DNA of 64,000 bases from Thiobacillus sp. 63-78 (GCA_001899765.1 MKWM01000034.1:62001-126000), one strand, 5' to 3'. Positions 9,717 to 18,975 are shown, counted from the first letter of the stretch. The notes: generated by a model from the sequence alone, not told the origin. Translations and numbers: made by a program.

Positions 9717-10250
9717 TCAGGCAGAAGGATCGCGCGGCTGCTTGAGTTTCTCGGCGACGGCGTCGCGCACGATTTCCCTGACGTTGACGTCAAGCTGGCT
9801 GAGCAGACTGGATACGGTCTGGTCGATGTTCTTGCGCAGTTCGGCGGCGACCTGTTTTTCCATGACCTCGGACAGGCGGGGCGCCAGTTCGCTCATCAAC
9901 TGTTCGGCCAGCGTATCGCTCACCTTGGCAGCGGGGGCAGGCGGTTCTTCGGATGGGGGGGTGGGGGGCATGGCTGCAGCCGGGGCGGGAGAGATCGGCG
10001 CTGCGGGGGGCGTGCCGCGCCACGCCTGATGCTGGTGCGCATTCTGCCGGGCGGGAGAGATCGGCGCTGCGGGGGGCGTGCCGCGCTCGATCACCTGGGT
10101 CAGCACTGGCAGCCAGGCGGCGGGTGGGGCCGCCGGTTCCGAAGCCGGGGGCTCACCCTGGCCGCTTTCGGCGCCGCCGCGATGCTTTTTCAGCAGCGCG
10201 TCCATCTTGCTCAAGGTGTCCGATCGTTCTGGCGGGGGGCTGTCGCTCAT
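9717..10250 (-). CDS. Conserved hypothetical proline-rich protein (holC-valS linked)
   Basis: 177 residues, good GGAGG site before the ATG. The N-terminal third is charged (SDTLSKMDALLKKHRGG). The middle is low-complexity Pro/Ala-rich linker. The last ~70 residues form an amphipathic helix-rich part (LAEQLMSELAPRLSEVMEKQ). The linker contains RGTPPAAPISPA twice, encoded by an identical 38-bp direct repeat 66 bp apart. There is no signal peptide or membrane span. It resembles a poorly characterised betaproteobacterial family found between holC and valS. I cannot assign a function. Confidence 0.75.
   Translation of the reverse strand: MSDSPPPERSDTLSKMDALLKKHRGGAESGQGEPPASEPAAPPAAWLPVLTQVIERGTPPAAPISPARQNAHQHQAWRGTPPAAPISPAPAAAMPPTPPSEEPPAPAAKVSDTLAEQLMSELAPRLSEVMEKQVAAELRKNIDQTVSSLLSQLDVNVREIVRDAVAEKLKQPRDPSA
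9983..10086. repeat. 38-bp direct repeat inside the 177-residue gene
   Basis: Identical 38-base copies lie at 9983-10020 and 10049-10086, beginning GGGCGGGAGAGATCGG. They are offset by 66 bp, 22 codons, so the reading frame is kept and both encode RGTPPAAPISPA. The 28 bases between them are not duplicated. Confidence 0.9.
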
Positions 10251-10259
10251 GGGGGCCTC

Positions 10260-10688
10260 CTATCCGGCGGTCTGGCGCAAGTCATGCGTCTTGAGGGCGT
10301 AGCCGCGCGTCTGGTAGAAGCGGTAACGCGCGCGTCCCTGCTCGCGCCCGGCGTCGTCCTGACCGACGATTTCGATCAGGCGCTCGAAGCGGGCAAAAGC
10401 GGGCGGCTGTTCGCGGTGCAGGTTGATCATCACGTCTGCCTGGCGCAGGGCGCCGGCATCGGTGCCGATCAGCACCGGGGTCTCGCCTGCCAGCGGATCG
10501 CTGTCGCGGCAGTGCGGCACGAAGCTCAACGCGGACGCGCTCCACAACAGACGGTCGATGGCGTCGGCCATCGCCGGGTCGGGTGCGTAGATCATCACCT
10601 GCCTACCCTGGCCGTGCGCCTTGACGGCGACGCGGCGGGCGACGTCGAGCGGGTTGTCGGCAAAGGTGTAGAAGGTGATTTCGGTCAC
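10260..10688 (-). CDS. holC: DNA polymerase III chi subunit
   Basis: 142 residues with the HolC pattern: the start TEITFYTFADNPLDVARRV, then DRLLWSASALSFVPHC, and PVLIGTD. The start is GTG at 10688, 10 bases after pepA ends. Chi links the clamp loader to single-stranded DNA-binding protein at the replication fork. The pepA-holC-valS order is conserved in many beta- and gammaproteobacteria, which supports the call. Its stop lies next to the ribosome-binding site of the following gene, indicating tight coupling. Confidence 0.93.
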   Translation of the reverse strand: MTEITFYTFADNPLDVARRVAVKAHGQGRQVMIYAPDPAMADAIDRLLWSASALSFVPHCRDSDPLAGETPVLIGTDAGALRQADVMINLHREQPPAFARFERLIEIVGQDDAGREQGRARYRFYQTRGYALKTHDLRQTAG

Positions 10689-10698
10689 AGTCGGCGGC

Positions 10699-12210
10699 TT
10701 ATTTCTGGGCGCGGTTCAGGAGGAAGTGCACCAGCAGCGACACCGGGCGCCCGGTCGAGCCTTTTTCGCGGCCGCCCTTGTAGGCGGTGCCGGCGATGTC
10801 GAGATGCGCCCAGTGGTATTTTTTGGCGAAGCGCGACAGGAAGCAGGCCGCGGTGATCGAACCAGCGGGGCGGCCGCCGATGTTGGCCATGTCGGCGAGG
10901 CTGCTCTTCAGCTGGTCCTGGTAGTCGTCCCACAGCGGCATGCGCCACACGCGGTCCCAGGCGTGGTCGGCGGCGTGCTCGATTTCGCGCGCGAGCGGGT
11001 CATGGTTGCTGTAGAGCGCGCTGGGATGGGCGCCGAGCGCGATCACGCAGGCGCCGGTGAGGGTGGCCAGGTCGATCACCGCGTCGGGTTCGAAGCGCTC
11101 GGCGTAGGTCAGGGCGTCGCACAGGATGAGGCGGCCTTCGGCGTCGGTGTTGAGGATCTCGATGGTCTGGCCGGACATCGAGGTGACGATGTCGCCCGGC
11201 TTGTTGGCGTTCGCATCCGGCATGTTCTCGCAGGAGGGAACGAGGCCGATCACGTTGAGCGGCAGGCCGAGTTCGCCGATGGCGCGAAAGGCGCCGAGTA
11301 CCGCGCCGCCGCCGCTCATGTCGTAGTTCATCTCGTCCATTTCGGCCGGCGGCTTGAGCGAAATGCCGCCGGCGTCGAAGGTGATCGCCTTGCCGACCAG
11401 CACCACCGGTTTGTCGCCCTTGTTACCGCCCTCGTGTTTCAGCACGATGAAGCGCGGCGGCTTGTCGCTGCCCTTGCCGACCGACAGGAAGGAACCCATG
11501 CCGAGCTTGTCGCAGGCGGCATAGTCGAGAATCTCGCTGCGGAAGCCGTAGGCCTTGGCCAGCTTTTGCGCCTGGCCGGCCAGGTATTCGGGGGTGCATA
11601 TATTGGACGGCGTGTTGCCCAGATCCTTGGCCAGACCGATGCCACGGGCGATCGCCAGCCCGTGCGCCAGGCCGACCTCGCCATACTTGAGTTCGCCGCG
11701 CCGCGACACGGCGAAGATCACGCGCTTGAGCGGGCGGCGCGCCTCGCTCGGCTTGCTCTTCATGTGGTCGAAGCGGTACAGCGCATCGTGGGCGCTGATC
11801 ACCGCCTGTTCGACGTTCCAGGTGACGTCGCGCTTCCTGACCGGGATTTCGCTGAGGGTGATGGCGGCTTCCATCGAGCCGGTGTCGCGCAGGGTCTTCA
11901 CCGCGCTGGCGATGGCGTCGCGATAGGCTTTTTCGTGGAAATCCCGTTCCTTGCCGAGGCCGACCAGCAGCACGCGGTCGGCCAGAATGTTGGGTACCTT
12001 GTGCAGCAGCAGGACGCTGCCGGGTTTGCCCTCCATGTCCCCGCCACGCAGGATGTCCGACAGATAGCCGTCGCTGGCACGATCGATGTCGATGGCCGGA
12101 CCCGACAGCTTGCGGCTTTCGAACACGCCGACGACGACGCAGGCCGTGCGCTGCTTTTCGGGGGAGCCGCTTTTTATGCTAAATTCAAGTTCGATTTCCT
12201 TGTTTTCCAT
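10699..12210 (-). CDS. pepA: Leucyl aminopeptidase PepA
   Basis: 503 residues from the ATG at 12210. The metal-binding motifs of the M17 family are present: VGKAITFDAGGISLKP, then NYDM, and the NTDAEGRL signature. The FSIKSGSPEKQR start matches PepA proteins. A longer frame begins at 12276, but a -10-like TATGAT overlaps the ATG at 12228, so 12210 is preferred. PepA is a cytosolic hexameric di-zinc exopeptidase that in some bacteria also binds DNA. It is divergent from lptF, a widely conserved arrangement, and heads the minus-strand operon. Confidence 0.96.
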   Translation of the reverse strand: MENKEIELEFSIKSGSPEKQRTACVVVGVFESRKLSGPAIDIDRASDGYLSDILRGGDMEGKPGSVLLLHKVPNILADRVLLVGLGKERDFHEKAYRDAIASAVKTLRDTGSMEAAITLSEIPVRKRDVTWNVEQAVISAHDALYRFDHMKSKPSEARRPLKRVIFAVSRRGELKYGEVGLAHGLAIARGIGLAKDLGNTPSNICTPEYLAGQAQKLAKAYGFRSEILDYAACDKLGMGSFLSVGKGSDKPPRFIVLKHEGGNKGDKPVVLVGKAITFDAGGISLKPPAEMDEMNYDMSGGGAVLGAFRAIGELGLPLNVIGLVPSCENMPDANANKPGDIVTSMSGQTIEILNTDAEGRLILCDALTYAERFEPDAVIDLATLTGACVIALGAHPSALYSNHDPLAREIEHAADHAWDRVWRMPLWDDYQDQLKSSLADMANIGGRPAGSITAACFLSRFAKKYHWAHLDIAGTAYKGGREKGSTGRPVSLLVHFLLNRAQK

Positions 12211-12225
12211 GTCTGTGCTCAAAAT

Positions 12226-12231
12226 CATACA
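12226..12231 (-). promoter_or_regulatory. Possible -10 element for pepA
   Basis: On the minus strand TATGAT lies 16 bases before the preferred pepA start. No convincing -35 is seen. It supports the shorter pepA start because it overlaps the alternative ATG at 12228. Confidence 0.3.
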
Positions 12232-12372
12232 ATTTGTTCCTGCGCTGCCGCCAGGCGCAGCCATTGGGCTTATCACGTCGAAATCCGGCGCGGCTGATCT
12301 GGCGATTATTGGCGCGAGCGCGGCGGAATGTCAAAAGCCCGTTCATCCCATTCACGGTTTCCGGCTTTCTTC

Positions 12373-13452
12373 ATGCTCTATCGGCGTGCGCTGACCCGCG
12401 AAATGGCGCTCACCACCGGCGCCGTGCTGACGGTGCTGATTGCGATCGCGCTGGTCGTGCTGTTTATCCGCCTGCTCGGCGATGTGGCGCGCGGCGAGCT
12501 CGCCAACGAGGCGGTTTTTTCCTTTCTCGGCTTTTCGCTGCTGTTTTTTCTGCCGGTCTTGATGACGATCGCGTTATTTGCAGGGGTGTTGTTGCCCCTG
12601 TCGCGCATGTGGCGAGACAGCGAAATGGTGATCTGGTTCAATGCCGGCCTGTCGCTCACGCAATGGACGCGGCCGGTGCTGGCGTTTGCCGTGCCGTTCT
12701 CCCTGGTCATCCTGCTGATCACGCTGCTGCTCAATCCCTGGGCACAGACCAAGAAATATGAATATCGCCAGGATCTGCGCAGTCGCAGCGAAAGCTCGCT
12801 GATCGCGCCCGGCATATTCGCGGAGTCTTCCGCAGGCCAGCGCGTCTATTACGTCGAATCGCTGAATCCGCTGACCGGCGTCGTGCGCAACGTGTTCATG
12901 CAGTCGCGCATCGACGGCCAGCTCGGTCTGGTGGTGGCGCGCGAAGGCAGCCACACCGAGCTTCCCGACGGCTCGCGTTATCTGGTGTTCAAGGATGGGC
13001 GCCGATACGAGGGGATACCGGGGCAGCTCGATTACCGCATCGTACAGTTCGAACGCTACTGGATGCGGCTCGATCCGGTTCCGGTCGGCGGCAAGGAAAC
13101 CGGTATCCGCCAGGCACCGCTGAACGAACTGCTGGCCGATGCGACGCCGCCGGCGCGGGCCGAACTGCTCTGGCGTATAGGCGTGCCCCTCTCGGCGCTC
13201 ATACTTTCCGTCATGGCCATTCCTCTCAGCTTCGTCAACACGCGGGCGCGCCGTTCATACGGCCTGGTGATCGCCTTGCTGCTGTATTTCGTCTACAACA
13301 ACCTGCTGTCCCTGTCGCAGGCATGGGTGGCCCAGGGCAAGCTCGATCCCTGGAGCGGAATGGTGGCGTCGCATCTGGTGATGTTGACGGCGCTCGCCGC
13401 CCTGTTCTACCTGCGGACGCGTCAATTCGCGCCGCGCGGGAGGCGCGCATGA
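12373..13452 (+). CDS. lptF: LPS export permease LptF
   Basis: 359 residues from the ATG at 12373 (MLYRRALTREMALTTG). A longer frame to 12328 would add a polar tail not typical of LptF. Three membrane segments at each end flank a periplasmic beta-jellyroll domain (about residues 100-260), the LptF/LptG plan. With LptG and LptB it forms the inner-membrane ABC transporter that extracts lipopolysaccharide. It overlaps lptG by four bases (ATGA) and is divergent from pepA. Confidence 0.95.
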   Translation: MLYRRALTREMALTTGAVLTVLIAIALVVLFIRLLGDVARGELANEAVFSFLGFSLLFFLPVLMTIALFAGVLLPLSRMWRDSEMVIWFNAGLSLTQWTRPVLAFAVPFSLVILLITLLLNPWAQTKKYEYRQDLRSRSESSLIAPGIFAESSAGQRVYYVESLNPLTGVVRNVFMQSRIDGQLGLVVAREGSHTELPDGSRYLVFKDGRRYEGIPGQLDYRIVQFERYWMRLDPVPVGGKETGIRQAPLNELLADATPPARAELLWRIGVPLSALILSVMAIPLSFVNTRARRSYGLVIALLLYFVYNNLLSLSQAWVAQGKLDPWSGMVASHLVMLTALAALFYLRTRQFAPRGRRA

Positions 13453-14522
13453 GATTGCTGGCGCGTTATCTGGTTGGCCAGGTGCTGCTTGCATCGGCGT
13501 TCATCCTGCTGGCGCTGCTGGTGCTGTTTGCATTCTTCGACGTGATTCAGGAACTGGGTGCTCTGAACCGCAACAATTACGGCCTTGGCCAGGCAGCCGT
13601 GGTGGTGATGCTCAATATTCCCGGGCATTTGTATGAAATCCTGCCGGTGGCGGCGCTGATCGGCACGCTGTTCACCTTGTCGCGCCTGGTGAGTAATTCC
13701 GAATATGCGGTGATGCGCGTATCCGGCCTGTCGAACTGGCGCGTCGCGGGGTATTTCAGCGTGATGGGCGTGCTGCTGTCATTACTGGTGCTGGTCGTCG
13801 GGGAATATGTCACCCCGTGGTCGGAGCAGGCGGCGCAGCGCTACAAATTACTGGCCACCCATTCCGTCGTGGCGCAGCAATTCCGCTCCGGCTTGTGGGT
13901 CAAGGATCGCAGCGCGTTCATCAATGTGCGCGAAGTGATGCCCGACAATACGCTACGCAATATCGAGATTTACGGGTTTGATGCCGAGGGGCGCCTCGAC
14001 TGGATCCGCGCGGCCCGGGAGGCCCACTGGCGCGGCGGCCAGAACTGGGATCTGCAGCAGGTCGTGGAAACCCGGTTCGACGCCGACGGGATTCACGCGA
14101 TCCGGAATGCCCATCTGGACTGGCAGTCGGTGCTCACCCCGGATATCCTCAGCGTGCTGCTGATCGCGCCCGAACAGATGTCGGCACGCACGCTTTGGCG
14201 CTATGTCGCGCACCTCAGGGACAATGGCCAGAAAACCACACGCTATGAACTTGCCTTGTGGTCGAAATTCCTCGGTCCTTTCGTCATCCCCATCATGATG
14301 CTGATCGCCATGCCGTTTGCCATCCAGGGGCCGCGCGCCGGCGGGACCAGCGGCAAGATTTTCATCGGCATCCTGGCAGGGCTCGGTTTCCACCTGCTGA
14401 GCCGGCTGTTCGGCTATCTTGGTTTGCTGAACGACTGGCCGGTGATCGTGGTATCGATTCTGCCGCTGTTGATTTTTCTGGCGATTGCGCTGGCGGGTAT
14501 CCGGTGGGTGGACCGGCGCTAG
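13449..14522 (+). CDS. lptG: LPS export permease LptG
   Basis: 357 residues from the ATG at 13449, which overlaps the lptF stop. N-terminal MRLLARYLVGQVLLASAF leads into the first membrane helix. A periplasmic domain occupies the middle, and three helices close the protein (FVIPIMMLIAMPFAIQGPR). It is the partner of LptF in the LptB2FG lipopolysaccharide transporter. The gene pair order is as in E. coli. Confidence 0.95.
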   Translation: MRLLARYLVGQVLLASAFILLALLVLFAFFDVIQELGALNRNNYGLGQAAVVVMLNIPGHLYEILPVAALIGTLFTLSRLVSNSEYAVMRVSGLSNWRVAGYFSVMGVLLSLLVLVVGEYVTPWSEQAAQRYKLLATHSVVAQQFRSGLWVKDRSAFINVREVMPDNTLRNIEIYGFDAEGRLDWIRAAREAHWRGGQNWDLQQVVETRFDADGIHAIRNAHLDWQSVLTPDILSVLLIAPEQMSARTLWRYVAHLRDNGQKTTRYELALWSKFLGPFVIPIMMLIAMPFAIQGPRAGGTSGKIFIGILAGLGFHLLSRLFGYLGLLNDWPVIVVSILPLLIFLAIALAGIRWVDRR

Positions 14523-15313
14523 ATTCGTTGCCACAGCGACTGGCCGCCTGTTTGCACGCCCGCCTGCCGGCGGACAAAACAGACCGCGTGCACGCCTTGT
14601 GGGCGGACTGGCTGGCGGGCCGGATCGATCCCGCGAGCGGGATTTCACGCCTTCCCATCGATCAGCCCGGGCAACCCGAAAAACCCGAACTGGTCACGCC
14701 GCACCAGGTATCGCGCCGCCGTGTCGACACGCTGCCCGGCCGGGCAGCGCTGATCCATGCGCTGGCACATATCGAATTCAACGCCATCAATCTGGCACTG
14801 GATGCCGCCCATCGCTTTGCCGGCATGCCGCGGCCGTATTATGCCGACTGGCTGTCGGTCGCGAACGAAGAAGCGCAGCACTTCGAACTGCTGACGGCGC
14901 ATCTGGCGACGCTCGGATACGCCTACGGCGATTTCCCCGCGCACAACGGTCTGTGGGACATGGCGCTGAAAACCGCGCATGACCCGCTGGTGCGCATGGC
15001 GCTGGTGCCGCGCGTGCTGGAAGCGCGCGGGCTCGATGCCACGCCGCTGATCGTCGACAGGCTGAAGACCGTGCAAGACACGCGCATGATCGAGATCCTT
15101 GCGGTCATCGAGCGCGACGAGATCGGCCACGTTGCAGTGGGCAGCCACTGGTTCGGCTGGCTGTGCGCGGCGCGCGGCGTGCCAGCGGATACAACCTTCC
15201 GGCAGTTGCTGGTTGAGTACGATGCGCCGCCTCTGAAGCCGCCATTCAACCTGGCGGCGCGTCGCCAGGCGGGCTTCAGCGAAGCCGAGCTGGACTGGCT
15301 GAAGGCGCTTTAA
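14504..15313 (+). CDS. Ferritin-like DUF455-family protein
   Basis: About 269 residues. Possible diiron ligands are visible as HIEFNAINLALD, NEEAQHFELL and IERDEIGH, the E..ExxH pattern of ferritin-like helical bundles. The family (DUF455) is distantly related to MiaE but its reaction is not established. No ATG start fits: a GTG at 14504 overlaps lptG by 19 bases and a TTG at 14528 follows the lptG stop. I use the GTG with low certainty. It is probably cotranscribed with lptFG. Confidence 0.82.
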   Translation: MGGPALDSLPQRLAACLHARLPADKTDRVHALWADWLAGRIDPASGISRLPIDQPGQPEKPELVTPHQVSRRRVDTLPGRAALIHALAHIEFNAINLALDAAHRFAGMPRPYYADWLSVANEEAQHFELLTAHLATLGYAYGDFPAHNGLWDMALKTAHDPLVRMALVPRVLEARGLDATPLIVDRLKTVQDTRMIEILAVIERDEIGHVAVGSHWFGWLCAARGVPADTTFRQLLVEYDAPPLKPPFNLAARRQAGFSEAELDWLKAL

Positions 15314-15314
15314 C

Positions 15315-15785
15315 TTACAAGCCGAGTGTGGTCGCCGATACGCTGGCCGGCGAACGTTGCCACATGCCTTCGAAATCCTGATACAGCGCCGCTGCGTGGC
15401 CGGGATCGCTCCCATGCAGGGTGCCATGCACTACGGTCTTGTCGGCACGCAGCAGCACCCCGTGGCGGTCGGCCAGCACGAACGCCTGATTGGGGCGCGG
15501 CGCGTCGGGGTCGGCCTGACGGATTTCGAGGACATGGCCGAAATCGCGCAGGAGCAGTATCAGGCGGGGGTGGTCGCGTGCGACGCGGCCGATATCGTCG
15601 AGCAGCAGTTCGATGCGGCGTCCGCCGCCCGCCACGCACAGTGCGCGCAATGCGGCGAGCCGCGGTGCGTCGTCGAGATCCAGCAGACCCAGATCCTGGT
15701 CATACACGCGCAACTGGCGGCGCGTTGCCGCCACCAGGGTGTCGAATGCCGTCTGGAATCCGGCGGCTGTTTCAAAGGCGGTCAT
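15315..15785 (-). CDS. Small conserved protein paired with roxA (DUF7931-like)
   Basis: 156 residues. The ATG at 15785 overlaps the roxA stop by four bases, so translation is coupled. The sequence contains LRVYDQDLGLLDLDDAPRLA, RRIELLLDD and LRQADPDAPRPNQAFVLADR-like blocks. They resemble a degenerate phospholipase-D-type fold in the family now called DUF7931; that comparison is from memory and tentative. No signal peptide. The tail end converges on the DUF455 gene, with only one base between the stops. Confidence 0.7.
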   Translation of the reverse strand: MTAFETAAGFQTAFDTLVAATRRQLRVYDQDLGLLDLDDAPRLAALRALCVAGGGRRIELLLDDIGRVARDHPRLILLLRDFGHVLEIRQADPDAPRPNQAFVLADRHGVLLRADKTVVHGTLHGSDPGHAAALYQDFEGMWQRSPASVSATTLGL

Positions 15786-16900
15786 GCGGCGTCGATCTCC
15801 AGCCAGCCGGCTGCATACCAGTCGTAAAAGCGTTTGCGCAGCGTGGCGGGCCAAGGCGGGGCGAGGCGGCGCCGGTCCGCCAGGTGTTGCAGGGCGACGG
15901 CTTCGTCCGCCGCAGGGGTGAAGGCTTCGCCATTGATGAAAAAGCGCTTTCCAGTGAACAACAGGCGCGATTTGGGATTGAGCGCCACGCCGGCTCTGTT
16001 TGCCTGCTTGTTGAACGCAGCGCGGCTGAGCGGCGCTTCCGGCGGATCAAATAACACGTTCGGCTTGGGCTCGGACAGGTAGCGTCCGGCGAATTCGGCC
16101 ACGTCGCGCCTGCTCCATTTGATCTGGGCGATCATGCCTTCGATCTGGCCCAGCATCGCCCGGCCGATTTCGCCGGGATGGGCTTGCCGGCGCAGGTCGG
16201 GATCGGCATAGCGGCCTTCCAGTGCGAGGGTGTCCTGCAGGTGCATCAGAAAGCCGTGCGCCAGTTCTTCGGTGGCGGGCGCGCGGAAGCCGATCGAATA
16301 TGTCATGCAGGCATCCACGGCGACGCCGTGGTGCGCGACGTGCGGCGGCAGGTAGAGCATGTCGCCGGGGCCGAGTACCCATTCGTCCTCCGCCTCGAAG
16401 CGGCGCAGGATTTTCAGCGGCACGCCGTCCAGGATCGCGAGATCGGTCTGCGTGCTGATCTGCCAGCGGCGATGCCCCTGGCCCTGCAGCAGGAAGACGT
16501 CGTACGAGTCGAAATGCGGGCCCACGCTGCCGCCGGGCACGGCGTAGCTCACCATCAGGTCGTCGAGGCGGGCATGCGGGATGAAATCGAAACGCGCCAG
16601 CAAGGCGTCGGCGTCGGGCAGGACATGGTTGAGCGACTGCACCAGGAGCGTCCAGTCAGTGCCGGGCAGACGCTTGAAATCGCCTGGCCCGAACGGGCCG
16701 TGGTCGAGTTGCCAATGCGTGCCGCTGCCCTGGATCAGCCGTGATTCCACATCGTCGCGAGCGGCCAGTTGCCGCATCCCGGCAGGTGACAGAAGCCCGC
16801 TGAAGCCGGGTACCGCATTGCGGATCAGGAGCGGGTGTTTATGCCAGATATCGCGCAGGAAGCGCGCGGGGCTCAAGCCGCCGAGCAGGGCAGTCGTCAT
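15782..16900 (-). CDS. roxA: RoxA-type cupin 2-oxoglutarate oxygenase (ribosomal protein L16 arginine hydroxylase)
   Basis: 372 residues from the ATG at 16900. A JmjC-like cupin core has the HxD iron ligands in GPHFDSYDVFLLQGQGHRRW and a distal His in the PPHVAHHGVAVD segment, as in YcfD/RoxA. The C-terminal winged-helix part (KRFYDWYAAGWLEID) also fits. RoxA enzymes hydroxylate an arginine of ribosomal protein L16 using Fe(II), O2 and 2-oxoglutarate. It is divergent from the peroxiredoxin gene, with a 74-base gap. Confidence 0.88.
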   Translation of the reverse strand: MTTALLGGLSPARFLRDIWHKHPLLIRNAVPGFSGLLSPAGMRQLAARDDVESRLIQGSGTHWQLDHGPFGPGDFKRLPGTDWTLLVQSLNHVLPDADALLARFDFIPHARLDDLMVSYAVPGGSVGPHFDSYDVFLLQGQGHRRWQISTQTDLAILDGVPLKILRRFEAEDEWVLGPGDMLYLPPHVAHHGVAVDACMTYSIGFRAPATEELAHGFLMHLQDTLALEGRYADPDLRRQAHPGEIGRAMLGQIEGMIAQIKWSRRDVAEFAGRYLSEPKPNVLFDPPEAPLSRAAFNKQANRAGVALNPKSRLLFTGKRFFINGEAFTPAADEAVALQHLADRRRLAPPWPATLRKRFYDWYAAGWLEIDAA

Positions 16901-16974
16901 GGAACGATTATAGCGGTGCGGCACGGAAGGGGCTGTTAGAATGCTGCCGGAAAGACACCCAAGCGGAGTACCCC

Positions 16975-17439
16975 ATGCTGAAACCAGGCGATCCGGCACC
17001 GGATTTTTCCAACCCCGATGCGGACATGAATATCGTCGAGCTTTCCCAGTTCAGGGGCAAAATACTCGTGCTGTATTTCTATGTACGCGACGATACGCCG
17101 GGCTGCACGGCCGAAGCGATCGAGTTTTCCGAACTGGAAGACGCTTTTTCCAAAGCGGGCGCTTCCGTGCTGGGCGTTTCGCGCGACGACTGCATCAGGC
17201 ATGGCGAGTTCCGCGACAAGCACGGCATCGGTGTGCGCTTGCTGGCTGACAAGGAACAGGATACCAGTACGGCTTACGGCGTACTGCAGGACAAGGAAGT
17301 AGACGGCGTCATGCGCAAGAGCATGGTGCGCTCCACTTTCGTCATCGACAAACAGGGCGTCATCCGTCACGCCCTGTACGGTGTTTCCAGCCGCGGCCAC
17401 GCGGCGGAAGTACTTCAACTGGTAAGGGAACTCAAGTGA
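16975..17439 (+). CDS. bcp: Peroxiredoxin of the BCP/PrxQ type
   Basis: 154 residues with the thioredoxin-like AhpC/TSA fold. The peroxidatic Cys is at about residue 44 in YVRDDTPGCTAEAIEF. There is no Cys five residues later as in E. coli BCP; the next cysteine is near residue 73 (SRDDCIRHGE), so the resolving mechanism differs or it works as a one-Cys enzyme. It reduces hydroperoxides using thioredoxin. A GCGGAG site precedes the ATG, and the stop overlaps the slyD GTG start. Confidence 0.92.
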   Translation: MLKPGDPAPDFSNPDADMNIVELSQFRGKILVLYFYVRDDTPGCTAEAIEFSELEDAFSKAGASVLGVSRDDCIRHGEFRDKHGIGVRLLADKEQDTSTAYGVLQDKEVDGVMRKSMVRSTFVIDKQGVIRHALYGVSSRGHAAEVLQLVRELK

Positions 17440-17918
17440 ATATTGGCAAGGATACCGTGGTGACCATCACCTACATCGTCAAGGATGTGGACGACAAACT
17501 GCTGGAAGAGAGCGATGAGCCGGTCAGTTATCTGCATGGTGGCTACGACAACATCTTCCCGCTGGTGGAGCAGGCACTGGAAGGCAAGGCGGCAGGCGAC
17601 AGCGTCGCCCTCAAACTGCAGCCCGCCGATGCCTTCGGCGAATTCGAGGAAGATCTGGTGCGGCTGGAACCACGTGAATCGTTTCCCGCCGACATCGAAG
17701 TGGGCATGCAGTTCGTCGGCTCGCCCGTCGACGGCAGTGAGGAATTGCTCTATACCGTGACCGATGTCGCCGAAGACAAGGTGGTGGTCGACGGCAATCA
17801 CCCCTATGCGGGCCAGGCAGTCTATTTCCAGTGCGTCGTGGCGGACGTGCGTGCGGCGACGGCGGACGAGGTGGCCCATCGTCACGCGCATGGCGCGCAC
17901 GGCCATCACCATCATTAA
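17436..17918 (+). CDS. slyD: FKBP-type peptidyl-prolyl isomerase SlyD
   Basis: 160 residues, GTG start overlapping the previous stop. It has an FKBP fold with an inserted IF chaperone domain in the middle, and a His-rich tail (HRHAHGAHGHHHH) that binds nickel and other metals in SlyD proteins. It acts in protein folding and metal delivery, for example to hydrogenase. Translational coupling to a peroxiredoxin suggests a shared stress role, which is inference. Confidence 0.94.
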   Translation: MNIGKDTVVTITYIVKDVDDKLLEESDEPVSYLHGGYDNIFPLVEQALEGKAAGDSVALKLQPADAFGEFEEDLVRLEPRESFPADIEVGMQFVGSPVDGSEELLYTVTDVAEDKVVVDGNHPYAGQAVYFQCVVADVRAATADEVAHRHAHGAHGHHHH

Positions 17919-18006
17919 GCCGCAGGGTGCCCAATTGGGTGGCCAAGGGCAGCGGACTGCTAAAATACCCGGCTGTTTTTTTGCGACAGTCTGATAAAGA
18001 TCACCG

Positions 18007-18975
18007 ATGAAAACCACTTTCCTCGATTTCGAGCAGCCGATCGCGGAGCTCGAAGCCAAGATCGAAGAACTGCGCTTTGTGCAGGACGACTCCGCGCTGG
18101 ATATTTCGGAAGAAATCCGCCGCCTGCAGAAGAAGAGCCAGACGCTGACCCGGGATATCTATGCCAAGCTCAATGCCTGGCAGGTATCGCAGGTGGCGCG
18201 TCATCCCCAGCGTCCGTATACGCTCGACTACGTGCAGGGGCTGTTTACCGATTTCGTCGAACTGCACGGCGACCGCGCCTATGCGGACGATGCCGCGATC
18301 GTCGGCGGCATGGCCCGCTTCAATGGCGAACCGGTCATGGTGATCGGCCACCAGAAGGGCCGCGACACCAAGGAAAAGATCTACCGGAACTTCGGCATGC
18401 CGCGCCCGGAAGGCTATCGCAAGGCCCTGCGGCTGATGCGTCTCGCCGAGAAATTCTCGCTGCCGATCTTCACCTTCATCGACACGCCCGGCGCCTACCC
18501 CGGCATCGGGGCCGAGGAGCGCGGACAGTCCGAAGCGATTGCGCGCAACCTGTACGCGATGGCTGAACTGAGGACGCCGATCGTCTGCACCATCGTCGGC
18601 GAAGGCGGCTCGGGCGGCGCATTGGCAATCGGCGTCGGCGACCGCATGATGATCCTGCAGTATTCCACCTATTCGGTGATCTCGCCCGAAGGCTGTGCGT
18701 CGATTTTGTGGAAGAGTGCCGACAAAGCCTCGGTCGCGGCCGAAACCCTGGGCATCACCGCCAGCCGTCTGAAAGCCAACGGACTGGTCGACCGTATTGT
18801 CGATGAACCACTCGGCGGCGCGCAGCGCGACTGGGACGCCATGTTCCAGGCAATGCGCCGCGCGCTGACCGATGCGCTCGCAGAATTGCGCAAACAGGCG
18901 CTCGACGCCTTGTTGGAGATGCGTTACCAGCGGTTGCGGGCGTATGGCAGCTTCAAGGAAACTCCCGTCAAATAA
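18007..18975 (+). CDS. accA: Acetyl-CoA carboxylase carboxyltransferase alpha subunit
   Basis: 322 residues, the usual AccA length. The N-terminus [20 protein letters not shown] and the core motifs [20 protein letters not shown] and [12 protein letters not shown] are diagnostic. With AccD it transfers carboxyl from biotin to acetyl-CoA in fatty-acid synthesis. A TAAAAT -10-like box lies about 45 bases upstream. The tilS frame begins within its 3' end. Confidence 0.97.
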   Translation: MKTTFLDFEQPIAELEAKIEELRFVQDDSALDISEEIRRLQKKSQTLTRDIYAKLNAWQVSQVARHPQRPYTLDYVQGLFTDFVELHGDRAYADDAAIVGGMARFNGEPVMVIGHQKGRDTKEKIYRNFGMPRPEGYRKALRLMRLAEKFSLPIFTFIDTPGAYPGIGAEERGQSEAIARNLYAMAELRTPIVCTIVGEGGSGGALAIGVGDRMMILQYSTYSVISPEGCASILWKSADKASVAAETLGITASRLKANGLVDRIVDEPLGGAQRDWDAMFQAMRRALTDALAELRKQALDALLEMRYQRLRAYGSFKETPVK

